Part shown: positions 1 to 11,681 of the stretch, one piece after another
Position numbering within the stretch: position 1 is the first letter of the stretch
How the letters are laid out: each line of letters starts with the position of its first letter
Program-made: the position numbers and the translations under genes
The notes under the pieces: generated by a model
What the model was told of the DNA's origin: nothing
Databases searched by the model: none
The model's input: the letters and a program-made list of their open reading frames with translations, nothing else
Source of the DNA: Ceratopteris richardii
Lineage: Eukaryota > Streptophyta > Polypodiopsida > Polypodiales > Pteridaceae
NCBI GenBank assembly: GCA_020310875.1
Contig: CM035407.1
Location: 86,160,342 to 86,224,341, forward strand
Direction: 5' to 3'
DNA length: 64,000 nucleotides

Positions 1-2038
1 ACCAAGATTCATCTATAGCTAATCAACATCTGATCACCCATTTGCCACCAGCTGTTCTAAAATGAAAATTCCAGTTTCCAATTTATGCTTGATCAAATCC
101 CATATCTCCATTTGACCTTGAGGATTCATTTTCTATCATATCTCCAACCACGAGTAGTTTTCACAACGCACTATCAATATGACAGCAAGGAATTGTCTTG
201 ATAGACACGATTCAGCTGGCATATATTTAGCTACCATTCTATTTTCTATGTGATTCACTCCCATCTCTATTAAATGTAAACATGGAAATCGATTGGGATG
301 TCAGGGAGCTGAATACTCGTCCATCCTTCAAGCTCTTTGCTGCCTTGCTTCAGCAGTCATCCCTGCATTGTTCTGTTATTTGCTTTACTGTCTTAATGTA
401 TTGTTTTGATTGCCATCGCTGCCCTGCTTAAAGCATTACATATGTGAGCTATTGTTGATGTCAATGTATCAATAATGTTTTTCTTTTGGCATGATTAATG
501 TCATATGAAAGAGCTTCACTTAACTAGACCTGAACTGACTGACTTCTCTGTTTATTCGTTTTTTATTAAAAAAGACCACAATCAAGTTTCAGAGCCAAAA
601 TGAAGGGTGCAGACAAGAATAGTATCGTGCATAATAATGTCAAAATAGTCCAATCAAGGATAAAAAGCATTGTAGCTCGCCTGCATCATGCTTACATTCT
701 TGTTGTAAATGACATGTATCAGGACAAATCTTGAACCTGCAAGGTAATAATTCATTTCCTTTCACGCAAAAAGAAGCACTTCCACCTGAATTAAATCCCA
801 TTATTTTCTGCTAATTCAAAAAAATGATCTTTCACATGTGAATATGCTGCAGTTCATGATGCTGCTGTTGATCAGGTAGACCACGTGCAATGCTCTAACG
901 TCAATAATTTCCCTAGAAAGGAAAAACAATGAAAGGTATATGGCTCATATCACAAGTAGAAGTCCTACATAAGGTTAGACATTAGGCATATTAAATCCCT
1001 TTCATGCATATGTTTGCAAAGGTAAAAGGGGGTCAAGTAGGTCCTAGGCCATGACGGATAGGCCAGGAACACTCAACATGACCCAAAGTTTTGAGAGGAC
1101 ACAGGCATGCTAGAGCCAGGTTCACATCTTTAGAACGTTCAAGAAACTAAGACTATAGAACAAGAAGTATACATGGGCAGCAGGTGAAAATACAACAATC
1201 AACTTAGTTCTGCTTTGGCATAGGTATTTTCCTTTCCAAAATCTGTATCTTATGCCAGAAATAAAATTTAGAAAAGAATTTGTAACCTCAGAACAGTTTC
1301 CTGTTGACTAGTATTCAGCGTTTCAGCAATAGGCGAGCATACACGCACTGTCTTTTTTTTTCCAGGGAGAAAAACTAGTATCTGCATGAAAATGCACTCG
1401 TTGATTCCCCATTGAAAATTAGAGATGCAGATAAGAAGAAACATCAGCAGGAGATAACTTCTCTCCATCCATCTATGTCTGAACAAGGCCTCTGTCACAT
1501 GGAGCATTTTAGTGTGCAAGAAAAAGTTTTCATTTCTCCTGTTTTGTCTGTTTCTTCATGGGCACAAACCTCCAGAGCAGATTTCGCTCATAACTAGCAA
1601 GATAAGATCATTGTATGAGATTGCTACTCCCCTTGAAGGTAACGCCAGGACTTCCCTTCAGCAAAGCTGTTCACGTTAAGAACAGAAACAGGCAACATCC
1701 TGCCCCAACAAAAATACCTTTTTCACAAACAAGAGCATCACTGCAGCACATGTAATGCATGCATATTGATCAACAACACTCCAAAACTTGAATACCAAGA
1801 TAACGAATGCAAATCACAGAAGCATAGACAGTATCAGACAAGGTTAAATTACTGAATAAGAACAAATGGTCACCTGAAATGGTTGACATTTCCATACCAT
1901 ATTGAGGTACACCGACCAATCATATTGAAGGATTGCAAGTACATATACACAGATCGCACCCAAGTGCATCAGATTAGGCACTTGCCATTATCTTTCCATT
2001 CAATCGTATGACATTCACCATTAGCACATTGTCCAGAC
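1..2038. other. unassigned flank of the SAM-domain gene
   Basis: I see no ORF of recognisable family here; the longest open frames (60-83 codons) have no domain signature. The part nearest 2248 should hold the 3' untranslated region of the minus-strand SAM-domain gene, but I found no clear polyadenylation signal close to its stop codon. No LTR, TIR or transposon coding signature was recognised. Confidence 0.5.
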
Positions 2039-2103
2039 GCACTTATAACAATCATGTTTACCTTTTGCAAAAGCACTTATAACAATCATGTTTACCTTTT
2101 GCA
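2039..2103. repeat. two-copy tandem repeat, 34-bp period
   Basis: A 31-bp word starting GCACTTATAACAATCATG occurs twice in direct orientation at 2039 and 2073, separated by 3 bases. The copies look identical. It lies about 150 bp past the stop codon of the SAM-domain gene, so it may be inside its 3' UTR. Confidence 0.85.
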
Positions 2104-2248
2104 CTGAAATAGAAATATATGGCACAACAGAACTGTGTTCATACGAATCTTTCTAAGATGAACAGTCCTTATATTTGTTTACAGACCTAAGGTTTCCATT
2201 ACAGAGGATTATGACAGACAATGGTAAAACCAAATCTGAGTGTCAATA

Positions 2249-3373
2249 TCAACTCTCCTCTGCCACTGGGTCACTTAGCATCAAACTTTGCCTTCGTTTA
2301 GTGATCTCAGTAAAGAACTTCCGCCGTGCACCAACTGCAGCTATTCCCATCTCTCTGAGATCATCCATTGTAAGCAAAGGCACAACATCATCTCCAACTT
2401 CATGATGTTGGAATACAGGTGCATACTTCTCGAGCCCAATCTTTTGCATCCACTCTCTGACTCGCTCATCTAATGGAGGGACACCCCTCTCCCATATTGG
2501 ACCTTGCATGCGTTGCTCTTGAAGTGCACTACTTGACGGCTCCTCTTTATCATCAATCAACCCCTCTTTGGGTGCACACTCCATGTTAGGTGACGAGCTT
2601 GGACCAGCGTCCAACCTCTTTGTCCGTTTCACTCCACTCTGAATTTTCTTCAACCTCTTAGGAGAATCACTCTCCCGGCTGAAGATTGGGGGCTGCGCAT
2701 GTGGAGTTGGACTATTCAATCTCTTGTCAGTAATACTGCAACCATACGCACAGTCATCAGCAGCTTCCAAGAATTCATCTGCTGCCTTCTGCATCCAGTT
2801 ATTTCCTTTTCCTTCTACACGTGTAGACAAGACCCTGGGGCGATTCACATGCCTACTCATGGAATTCCCCACGCTGAGTTTTTTCCCAAGCCCAGCCCCC
2901 TTTCTGTCCTTTGCTTTTGGTGTGAGATTTTCTGTGGCATAGGGTTTCGGCGCAAGGGGTTTGGTATCTTCAGCATGGTCGGAGCCTGCATAATCACCGA
3001 CCTTATCATTGATGTCAAATAGAGGCAGAGGCTTGGACTTCTTTCGAAACTTACCAGGTCGATCAAGCTTTTCTTCACTAAGTGAACGACCCTTTCTCCC
3101 ACCCACGTCACCAGTACGGCCTTTGCGTTTCAGAATGTACTCCACCACATTAGCGAGGGAGCTTTCACTGCCGATCTCATTAAGCCGGACATTGGGACGA
3201 CGTTGACGCTTCGAAGCTGCGTCTGCCGGAAGCATGGAGGCTGATTCCAGCGGGGTCATGGTGGGGGAAGAACTCTGGTTGGGGGGCTGAAAGGCAGGTG
3301 CCCCTTCCGACGGAGGATCCATGTCCATAGTTGCTTGGTGCTCGTACACCTGGGTATCGCCATCAATTGCCAT
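2249..3373 (-). CDS. SAM (sterile alpha motif) domain protein, 374 aa
   Basis: This is the only convincing host gene in the window, open from ATG to TGA in a single exon. The C-terminus (about residues 305-361, starting VREWMQKIGLEKYAPVF and including LLTMDDLREMGI and GARRKFF) is a typical SAM domain, a small helical module for protein-protein or RNA contacts. The N-terminal 300 residues are low-complexity and rich in Lys, Arg, Ser and Pro, with basic patches (KRQRRP at 55-60, RKGR, FRKKSKP, SPKRLKKI) that could be nuclear localisation signals. The RRPNVRLNEIG stretch resembles a motif I associate with plant proteins of this architecture, but I could not check this. There is no signal peptide or membrane segment. 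Bases are GC-richer than the surrounding repeats, as expected for a functional exon. A TATA-like CATATAAG on the minus strand near 3720 could serve a 5' UTR of about 300 nt. Function in plants: unknown. Confidence 0.88.
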   Translation of the reverse strand: MAIDGDTQVYEHQATMDMDPPSEGAPAFQPPNQSSSPTMTPLESASMLPADAASKRQRRPNVRLNEIGSESSLANVVEYILKRKGRTGDVGGRKGRSLSEEKLDRPGKFRKKSKPLPLFDINDKVGDYAGSDHAEDTKPLAPKPYATENLTPKAKDRKGAGLGKKLSVGNSMSRHVNRPRVLSTRVEGKGNNWMQKAADEFLEAADDCAYGCSITDKRLNSPTPHAQPPIFSRESDSPKRLKKIQSGVKRTKRLDAGPSSSPNMECAPKEGLIDDKEEPSSSALQEQRMQGPIWERGVPPLDERVREWMQKIGLEKYAPVFQHHEVGDDVVPLLTMDDLREMGIAAVGARRKFFTEITKRRQSLMLSDPVAEES

Positions 3374-4571
3374 GATTCAGAATTTTAAAGATCTGTGAGG
3401 TGGGGGGAAAGAGGGCTTGTGGATGTTTGATGAAGGTTTGTGACAAAACCCACAAATTACTCAATCCTCTTCGCCCAACGGACAAACGGGCTCATGACAG
3501 CTGCGGCCCTGTTTCTTGAAGCAGCTTCTACGAGTGCAGAGCAGAGCAGACAAGAATTACTCTTCACTGACGGAACAGGGGGAGAATTTCTCTTCGGCAG
3601 ATGCCTCTCAGTTCCTCGAAACGCACGTGGATTTGAAAGCCCAAGTACTTGCCATCCTTATTCGTCAGAGAAGCAACGAACCTCTTCCTTGTGAAACAAT
3701 AGAGGGCACTGGCAGGGCACTTATATGGCTTCTATGCTTCAGCTATGCTACTCAAACATCAGGATCCAGACTACAGAATTCCACATTCGTTTGTAATGAA
3801 ATTTGATTCTGCAAGCCTTCAAAGGCTATGCGGGTCTTCCAATCAACTAGCTCGTCCAACCTAAATTTGTCTGGAGTTCATGTCTACCTTACAAAGCTTG
3901 CTGGCCTTCCATGTATACCTTCCATCCATGAAAACACAGAAAATAAGGACATGTATGCCTTCCATCCATGAAAACACAGAAAATAAGGACAATCGATATG
4001 AATTCACATCACGCTACAGATTTGAAGGGTTAAGGCAATAGGCACCCTGATGACGTCACCATTGTTTCACACTTGGAATGTAACACGTGACCACTAAAAG
4101 ATCGCATCATTCACCACCATCATCAAGATCAGTTTGATTTTTGAGGGCTTGATTTTTCTCATGCTCCTCAAAATCTGAAAACGCACAAAAAGCGTCCTCT
4201 TGTTTTTTTTTTTTTTTTTCCTACTCAGTACGTTAAGTTCATCTTAAGATCGACAAACGTACAAAACCCATGCATGGACATGGTTAAGGGCCTCTTTAGA
4301 GAATCTCAGAGCATGCCTATATCAATATAAAAGATTACAAGTGTTAGACTATACTTGAGTGTACTATACTTGAGTGTCTGGAGGGTTGTGAGAACACACA
4401 CATGACACGAAGAAGAAGATGGAGGAGTAAAGAGGAAGGAGTTCAATGCATGAATGTAGACTATGTCAAGTTGTATAAACATTATGTCAAGCCATATAAA
4501 GATTCAGAGATAGTATAGCATCTATCAAACCGTCTCCTTGACTAAAGCTTGGTCTTGCTACTTGCTACAAA
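3374..4571. other. upstream region of the SAM gene, no other gene seen
   Basis: The first few hundred bases are the probable 5' UTR and promoter of the minus-strand SAM-domain gene. Open frames on the plus strand (3440-3806) are short and match no family, so I treat them as chance. A run of 17 T at 4203-4219 could be the poly(A) tail of a minus-strand retroposed sequence, but nothing beside it is recognisable. Around 4350 a short word (CTATACTTGAGTGT) is tandemly doubled. Confidence 0.45.
3911..3990. repeat. two-copy tandem repeat, 40-bp unit
   Basis: The unit beginning ATGTATACCTTCCATCCATG (3911-3950) is repeated at 3951-3990 with one A/G difference. It lies about 540 bp upstream of the SAM-gene start codon. 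Confidence 0.92.
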
Positions 4572-5690
4572 TTGGACCAAGTGACCATCAGCACCTACAT
4601 TGCACTTTATGACCACTACCCAGTTATTATTGCCCTCTCAAATCTTGGATCGAGTGGTAGATCGTCCTCGATTATTGTTGATTTTGTGCTCTTCATGCTC
4701 CCCTCAATCCATCACAAGATCAAGGGCCATTGGCAGAACACTCTCAACTCTAGTTCTTCTGTGACAAAAGTTGGAGGCATGCGGCTAAAGCAAACAAAAG
4801 CCACTCTCTTGGGTAATCAAAGGGAAATTGAGAATAGCACTTTGTAAGGCTCAATCCTCTAGAACTAGAAGTTAACAAAGGTCATTTTAGGTTGCAATGG
4901 GTCCTCATTAAAATCAAAATTAACCTTAAGTAAGAAGAAGAGATGAAGTGTCATCACCTACAAGTGTTAGTCAAGGAGTGGTGGGCAGGGAAACCAAACA
5001 GACCCACAAAAAAGATGGGCAAACTTCTAAAGAAAAAGAAGATTAAAGAGACCATTCCTATGAAGGTCAAGGTAAATGGTAGCAGTGATGAATCAGAGAG
5101 TAAGAATCATGAGTACATCATTAACCACTTCAAGAACATTTTAGGGACTTCCTCCCCATGACAACAAAAATATGATTGGAAATTAGAGGTCTATTACTAT
5201 GCCTCTGACAACTTACAAGACAATTGCTTAAGCCCTTGACTAATAGAATTTCAAACTCTATCAATAAATGGATTTGGAAAGGCCAAAAAGGATTTATAAA
5301 AGGGAGATCTATATTGGAAGAAATCTTGGAAATTTGGAAAGGCATTGAATTTGTCAAACACTTGAATCGGGACTTCCTTTTGATGAAGATTGACCTGAAT
5401 GAGGAGAAAGAAAACTTGGAAATTTGGAAAGGCATTGAATTTGTGAGATCAGGACTTCCTTTTCATGAAGATTGACCTCAACAAGGTTTACAGTAGGTTA
5501 GAGTGGGATTTCATTTTGCAATTCGTGAAGGATGGGTTTGGGTGTCTCCACCTTTTGGGGAAGTGCTTCCTCGAAGATCAATATCAATGTCAAATTGTCC
5601 ATCCACTTTCCTCTAAAGCATTCCAGAAGACAAGAGTGCCCTCTTCCCTCCCTTCCCTTTGCTATTACTACTTATGACCTTAGTTGTCTT
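4572..5690 (+). pseudogene. LINE (L1-like) ORF2 remnant: endonuclease end and reverse transcriptase
   Basis: Broken reading frames on the plus strand follow the order of a plant L1 ORF2. Near 4572-4700 the peptide includes ALYDHYPVIIALSNLG, resembling the SDHxP end of the endonuclease domain. A linker follows (4943-5161), then an RT palm from 5224 with LKPLTNRISNSINKW, QKGFIKGRSILEEILEIWKG and, at 5465, MKIDLNKVYSRLEWDFI (motif A, catalytic Asp kept). After a frameshift near 5630 the peptide RRQECPLPSLPFAI matches the L1 motif RQGCPLSP. Stops, frameshifts and an internal duplication show it is dead. It ends just where LTR-like repeat I begins. The matching C-terminus may be the piece at 16520-16834. 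Confidence 0.72.
5325..5487 (+). repeat. local tandem duplication inside the LINE RT
   Basis: The stretch containing CTTGGAAATTTGGAAAGGCA at about 5325 recurs at 5415, and GACTTCCTTTTGATGAAGAT at 5371 recurs with one change at 5453. The period is 90 bp at the left end and 82 bp at the right, so one copy has lost about 8 bp. In the protein this doubles the EIWKGIEFV segment before motif A. Confidence 0.8.
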
Positions 5691-5702
5691 ATGGCACATC
5701 AA

Positions 5703-5960
5703 GTCCCATGAAGAGTAGAAGAAGATGCTTGCATGCTAGAACTCCTACAAAAGAGATGATGAAGACAGTATAGATGTGTGTGCTTGGGCCACTAGCTCTC
5801 CTCAACAACCTCTTATAATTGAGTTTATTTTGGTGGAGCATAGTTCTCCACCTTTACTTTCCGAGTAACCACTCCAAGTGAGAGGGTAGTTCACATTCCA
5901 AGGCTTCCTAGCGTCGAATCTCATTTCCTAAGTCTAAATCTTACTTTATAATATTCCCTT
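5703..5960 (-). repeat. left (3') LTR-like copy of element I
   Basis: Aligns with 12119-12320 over most of its length. It carries about 60 bp (roughly 5865-5925) that are missing from the right copy. It starts immediately after the LINE RT remnant. Confidence 0.5.
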
Positions 5961-7485
5961 CATCTTAATTCCATTTTTCCTCAAAATGGCAATGGAAGGT
6001 GTATAGGAAAGTGGTCTCGCCCACTAGCCCCTATGTACAATGTACATAACCATCCATATGTGTTGATTTGTTGTATCCTTGGCAAAACAAAAGTGGAAAA
6101 TTGTCTCATAATTGTCTACTATCTCCCATCATAAACAAAACTTTCAAACTGTTACTCCCATACATCAACATCATTCACATGACATTAGTCCATAATATGA
6201 TGTATACCTAGTGGAGCAACAATGTGAAAGTAAAGTGTCAAACTCTATGGAGATAACAATCCATATGAAAAACAACGAGCTCCCATATGAAAATGATCTC
6301 AAACCCTTCATGAACTAATATGAAAAACGTTCCTCATACCACCCTAGGTTTTTCCCAACCTTGAGTAAGTGGATCAAAGAGAAAAGAATAGATTTTTTAT
6401 TATAGAGATAATAAAGACTCTTCCAATAGAGCCTACTCCTATTTATATATGGATGAAAAATCGAGAATTTGGGAGCTAGCATGATGGACGTTTTCATTCA
6501 GGCACAAGGATAGTTTAAGGCAAAACTATTGCTTGTGAGTACACTCAAGGTTGGGAAAACCCTAGGGTGGTATGAGGGCACCCATGTCCATCTCCTCTGA
6601 GACACGCTCAATCCCTCACCCAAATAATTACAAAAAATTCAAGGTAGGCCTTATTTGCCTCCTCATCAAAAATACAAAAATGAGTATGGTTTCCCTATGG
6701 GCCAATGTTTATACAAGAAGTACATGCACTTATAAATTGCACAATCATAAAATTTGGGAAATAAAAGTAATCTAAGCTATAAACCGAGGCTTTTGCTAAT
6801 CTTTGTCAAATTGTTTAGAGCACTATGGAATCTAAAGAGTGGAAACACATTTCCATGTTGCATTTGGAAGTATTGATCCACCACAAAATTGTTGACAAAG
6901 TCGACAACAACATGCCAAGCTCTCTATTTGTTGATCCAAAATAGTCATAATTCCTCTAATTTTAGTGGTCTTTATGTCATCATAGGTGTTGAAAGATAAA
7001 ATTTGAAAATTTTAAAAATCGCTGAAATCTGGCTCCTGAAGAGAGAGCAATATGCATTTGAATTTGATCTGCTACTAGGTAATCACCGACTAAAAAACTA
7101 TGTTTTGAGTGGCTACTTTGCAAGCCCACCAAATGTATTTGAAGATAGTTTCTTCAATATTATGAGATGAACATGCTATACAAACTCAAAGAACATACGA
7201 AAACAAAAATTAATTAACTCTAGTGACATTTGTTTTACCTTGATTGAGGGCAAGAGAACCCCTCCTTGCATGATTTCCATTTTCTCATGCCAGCACTTTT
7301 TCTTCCCCTCTTCTTCTTCTTCTTTGTCTCCTCCTATAACCTTGGATTGAATATATAATCTTCTCCATAGAAGACATATGGAGGTAAAGAAGCTTCTCCT
7401 CTCCTCCTTGTTTGATCACCTTTCATAGGATCACCTTCATGCTTCTACTTTTCAGCTTGATGACTCACGATTTGGAGGATAAACT
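5961..7485 (-). other. internal region of element I, no gene
   Basis: Apart from similarity to the 3' internal part of element E (6117-6366) and the foldback, nothing is recognisable. Frames are short and match no family. Confidence 0.4.
6332..6577. repeat. 35-bp inverted repeat (foldback) within element I
   Basis: The arm at 6332-6366 (CCTCATACCACCCTAGG and on) is the reverse complement of 6543-6577 with one mismatch. The spacer is 176 bp. Element E has only the direct version (about 35872-35903). The inverted arm and adjoining bases (6513-6577) correspond to E read backwards, so I has acquired an inverted partial duplication. Confidence 0.8.
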
Positions 7486-7877
7486 TGTCACACGGTAGGA
7501 GATAAGGAAGAGAGCTTGCACACACACACACTCAAAATCAAAGAGGAGCACACACACAGATTGAGGCAAGGAAGAATGATCTTCTTCTTCTTCTTCTTCT
7601 TCTTCTTCTTTTACATAAAAGGAATGTACAAGAATGACCTAAAATAACAATAAAACAAGTGCAAGATATAAAGAAAAGTACATAAGGAAAATCCTAATGT
7701 TCGGGAATGAGCAAGCTGGCGAGAAACAAATGTGCCATCACTCTCGGTAGATAAATCTAGTAAAGCTCAATGAAGTATCCCTGACATATACTGACGTGAC
7801 CATTATACATGTCAGAGAAATGAAAAAGTGATACATGTCATCTTGGATCATCACATGTTGAGCTTGATATCTCAACA
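7486..7877 (-). repeat. 3' LTR of copia H
   Basis: 392 bp, TG...CA ends on the plus strand (TGTCACACGG...TATCTCAACA). It holds (CTT)10 at 7581-7610, where the partner LTR has only four units, so the microsatellite has changed length since insertion. Confidence 0.85.
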
Positions 7878-8172
7878 CCCCCTCAAGCTCAACAACATGT
7901 CCTCTAATCCAAGCATCTTCCGAAACTTCTTCATCTTCTCTACTCCAAGTGCTTTAGTGAAAATATCAGCAACCTACTCATCCGTTCTCACATAAACAAT
8001 ATCAATATCACTTGCTAACACTTTCTCTCCGATAATGATAATATACCTCAGTATGCTTTGTTCTAGCATGAAAAACAAGGTTTTGTGCTAACTATATGCT
8101 GCTAAGATTATAAGAATAGATGGTGATAGGCTTTTGCACTTCCATACCTAAATCTACAAGTAGCATCTCTAG

Positions 8173-10680
8173 CTATGATGCCTCACATGCTGCCATTGCA
8201 GCACCTCTATACTCAACCTCTGTACTCGACAAAGCAACAGTGGGTTGCTTCTTACTGCTCCATGTAATACCTGCACTCCCAAGTGAGAATAGAAAGCCAC
8301 TAGTAGAACTTCTATCTGGAATGCTACGCACCCAATGTTCATCGGTGTATCCATGAGCCCACAAATCTACACCAGCTTCATAAAACAATGCATAATCCAA
8401 AGTAGCACTCACATAGCATAGAGTGCACCTCAGGGCATCTAAATGTGGCATCCTGGGAACCTGCATAAATTGACTTTCAAGTCCAACAGTGTAGCTTAGA
8501 TCAGGCCTTGTAATTGTGAGATATACCAAACTTCCCACAATTTTCCTGTACATAGTAACATTTTCCAATGCTTCACTTGATTTAGTATGCAACTTCAAAT
8601 TATGATCTAATAGCATAGAAATTGGCTTACAATCAGCCATACCATACTTTTGGAGCATACTCAAGGCATATTGCCTTTACGACATCCATATACGTATTTT
8701 TGTATTTATAAACTCAATGCCCAAGAAATAGTGCAACACACCAAGATCTTTCATGTCAAATTCCTGCATAAGAAGTTTCCTTACCTCTTTAATGCTTTCT
8801 TCATTATCACCACCTACAATCAACTCATCAACATAAATAGCCACAATCATGATAGGAAAGAATTCTTCACATCCATTTGATGCAAAGTCCATCCTTTTGC
8901 TATAGCTAATGCAACAAGTGCTCTGACAGTGGACATTTTAGCTACAGGGCTGAACGTTTCCTCATAATCAATGCCATATGTCTATGCATATCCTTTTGCT
9001 ACCAATCGTGCGTTATACTTGTTTATGCTACCATCAACATTGTGCTTTACCTTCTAAACCCACTTGTAGCCTATGGGTATCTTTCCTTGTGGCAATGGAA
9101 CCAGATTCCATGTTTTGTTTTCATAAAGTGCAACCATCTGCTTATCCATAGCTTTTTCCCAATCTACATTTCCAATTGCATCTTCAAAACAAGAAGATTC
9201 ATCATGTAGGCACAATGACCCAATGACAAGCCATATAACTGTCACATTGTGTTATCTTGGTCATGTAGGCACAATGACAAGCCATATAACTGTCATACAT
9301 CAATCGTTGCAGAGAATTCCGCATCCTCAAAGGTCTTCTTGGTCCGGGATCACTTCTCCTTGTATCATTTGCATGTGCCTTTCCGACTCTTGGACTCTTT
9401 ATAGATGGCAATCCAAGTTCCTCATCAAGGCTCTTTCCTGAACCACTTGAATCTCCATCAATGTCTTCAAAACTTGTAGATGTTTTATTACCAACAAAAA
9501 GCTTTTCTTTACCTTTGTTTGATGTAGTTGAGGAATTCGCTAGACTGAAATTTCCATGCAATCTTTCACTCCATGGATTTGAGTTGGAACTATTGCTTGA
9601 TGATGCATCTGGTCCACTCAAAATTGGAGATTCTATATGACTTTTCAACATTTTCTTTATCATTTGGTTCAACATCAAGTCCATCTTTGGCATCTGCATA
9701 GAAGCTTGACATTTCATCAAGCACCACATCTTTGCTTACCTTCACTTGTCGTGTGAGTGGGTTATAACATTTACAACCCTTTTGTTCAAGGTAGTACCCA
9801 ATGAAGATACATTTTTCTGCTTTTGGATCAAGCTTCATCCTCAACTCATCTAGAACATGTACATATGCAATACAACCAAATACTTTCATATGTGATAAGT
9901 TTGGATTTTTACCTGTAAACTTCTCTTCAGGTGTAACTTTATGTACTATAGTAGTCAGAGTTCTGTTCATGATGTAAACAGTAGTATGCATAGCTTCTAC
10001 CCAATAACAATGAGGTATATTCTTCTTAGCTACCAAAGCTCTTGCTATTTCTACAATATGTCTATTTTTGCCTTTAGCAATGCCATTCTGTTGTGGCATG
10101 TACCTGCATGAAAACTGACATCGAATTCCAAGAATTTTAAGAAAGTTGTTGAAGTCATTTGACATGTATTCACCTCCTCCATTAGACCTCAATATCTGAA
10201 TATACTTTCCTATTTGCTTTTCTACCATAGCCTTAGAATTCTCGAAGTGAGTGAACACCTGACTCTTCTCTTTCATGAAATATATCCATACTTTTCGTGT
10301 ATGGTCATCATGAAAGTAACATAAAACCTACAATCGCCCATGGATGTGGTCTTTATAGGACCCCAAACATCTGTATGTATTGTTTCTAGTACATTCTCAC
10401 TAACATGCTTGTCATGCAAAAATGATGCTCTTGACCATTTACCAAATTGACATGTTGCACGTACCTTTTGCATCTCTGCAACCTTGAAATTTGTAGTCCA
10501 TTGATAATCTCCTTTGATTGTATCAACTTCAGCCTCTGCAAATTTGCATGTCCAATTTGTTTGTGCCAAATCTCTATATCAGCAATAACTCCTGCACCTT
10601 TTGCAAACATGGCTGCATTTATTTCAGGAATTTTCACATTTAAGGTGAGTTTTTGTGTATCAATAGTACATGTAATCGCT
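8173..10680 (-). pseudogene. copia H polyprotein remnant (integrase, RT, RNase H)
   Basis: Read on the minus strand: integrase zinc region (10273-10637, IWHKQIGHANL), integrase core (9590-10276), RT N-terminus (9054-9245, GKIPIGYKWV), RT end (8677-8892) and RNase H (8173-8664, SSTSGFLFSLG, WSSKKQPTVALSSTEVEY). The key residues are damaged: the second Asp of the integrase is Asn (RSNGGGEY), the catalytic Glu position reads Lys (GIAKGKN), and the RT box is YVDE instead of YVDD. Frames are broken by stops and shifts, and the middle of the RT is missing (8892-9054 does not encode it). Confidence 0.85.
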
Positions 10681-10962
10681 TAAAAGTGTAGCTTTGGAAT
10701 ATACGAGCGTTAACAAACAAGACACAAGTTACAGTTTTGCAAACTGACCTGATTTTCTGTGGGCTTTACCTTACGGGCTTGAAATGATGGTCGAGATGTC
10801 TCCAAAATAGAAATCTGACAAAAACAAGTAACCCCAAAGGGCTAACTCATGAAAATATTTGAGGCCTTCTATCTTCACGCCAATTTTCATAGCAATATGA
10901 GGTCCATGCCTTCCCACGTACTCTTCACTGTCGGCCTTCTCCATGAGCTCTTTACAGACACA
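10681..10962 (-). other. leader of copia H, gag absent
   Basis: The sequence between the pol remnant and the primer site is only about 280 bp and encodes no recognisable gag. Confidence 0.5.
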
Positions 10963-10977
10963 CTGGCTCTGATACCA
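10963..10977 (-). other. primer binding site of copia H
   Basis: The plus strand CTGGCTCTGATACCA is the complement of TGGTATCAGAGCCAG, a full match to the 3' end of plant initiator Met-tRNA, placed directly inside the 5' LTR (10978). Confidence 0.85.
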
Positions 10978-11353
10978 TGTCATGAGGAAGGAGATAAGGA
11001 AGAGAGCTCACACATACACTCTCACAATTAAAGAGGAGCACACACATAGATTGAGGCAAGGAAGAATGATCTTCTTCTTCTTCTATTACATAAAAGGAAT
11101 GTACAAGAATGACCTAAAACAACAATACAACAAAGTGCAATATATAAAGAAAAGTACATAAGGAAAATTCTAATGTCCGCAAATGAGTGAGCTGGCAAGA
11201 AACAAATGTGCCATCACTCTCAGTAGATAAATCTAGTAAAGCTCAATGAAGTATCCCTGACATATACCGGCGTGACCACTATACATGTCAAAGAAATGAA
11301 AAAGTGATACATGTCATCCTGGATCATCACATGTTGAGCTTGATATCTCAACA
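10978..11353 (-). repeat. 5' LTR of copia H
   Basis: 376 bp, begins TGTCATGAGGAAGG and ends TATCTCAACA. Matches the left LTR at roughly 90% by eye, with a shorter CTT run at 11071. Confidence 0.85.
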
Positions 11354-11681
11354 AACTACCACTACACCTCATATATAGGCCTGAAAAATGTGCTTTGCTA
11401 CATATGTGGGATATAAGGGCTTGCAACTTGCTCACCAAGGACTCCAAGAATTGCTTTTCAATTGTGAGATTACTAATGATGACATTACCAAAAGTGACTA
11501 GCTAGCCACACTTCAAAGATGCTCACATTGCAAGGCAGACGATGGGCCAAAAAAACCAAAAAAAAAAAAGAGAAGAATCTCAAGGTCATATTTGATAAGC
11601 TACGCCTTACCATCTGTAAGGTCCTTCAGACTAGAATGTGTTAGAATGTAATGCATGTGCAACAAATCTCCATGCACACTC
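11354..11681 (-). other. element I internal sequence, no gene recognised
   Basis: Sequence resuming after the target duplication of copia H. Contains an A-run near 11556-11570 and no supported frame. Confidence 0.4.

Larger units (their letters stand above)
7486..11353 (-). mobile_element. Ty1/copia element H, gag deleted
   Basis: Two LTRs (7486-7877 and 10978-11353) flank a minus-strand pol. The primer site next to the right LTR reads TGGTATCAGAGCCAG on the minus strand, matching initiator Met-tRNA. The polypurine tract (GCTTGAGGGGG, minus) abuts the left LTR at 7878. The flanks show a 4-bp target duplication AACT (7482-7485 and 11354-11357). The internal region is only 3.1 kb: integrase, RT and RNase H are present but gag and most of the protease are missing. 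Confidence 0.85.

Noticed and set aside
2699..3022. Plus-strand ORFs opposite the SAM gene
   Set aside because: Antisense shadows of the SAM coding exon with no domain.
4203..4219. T17 run as the tail of a SINE or processed gene
   Set aside because: No retroposed body or target duplication recognised beside it.
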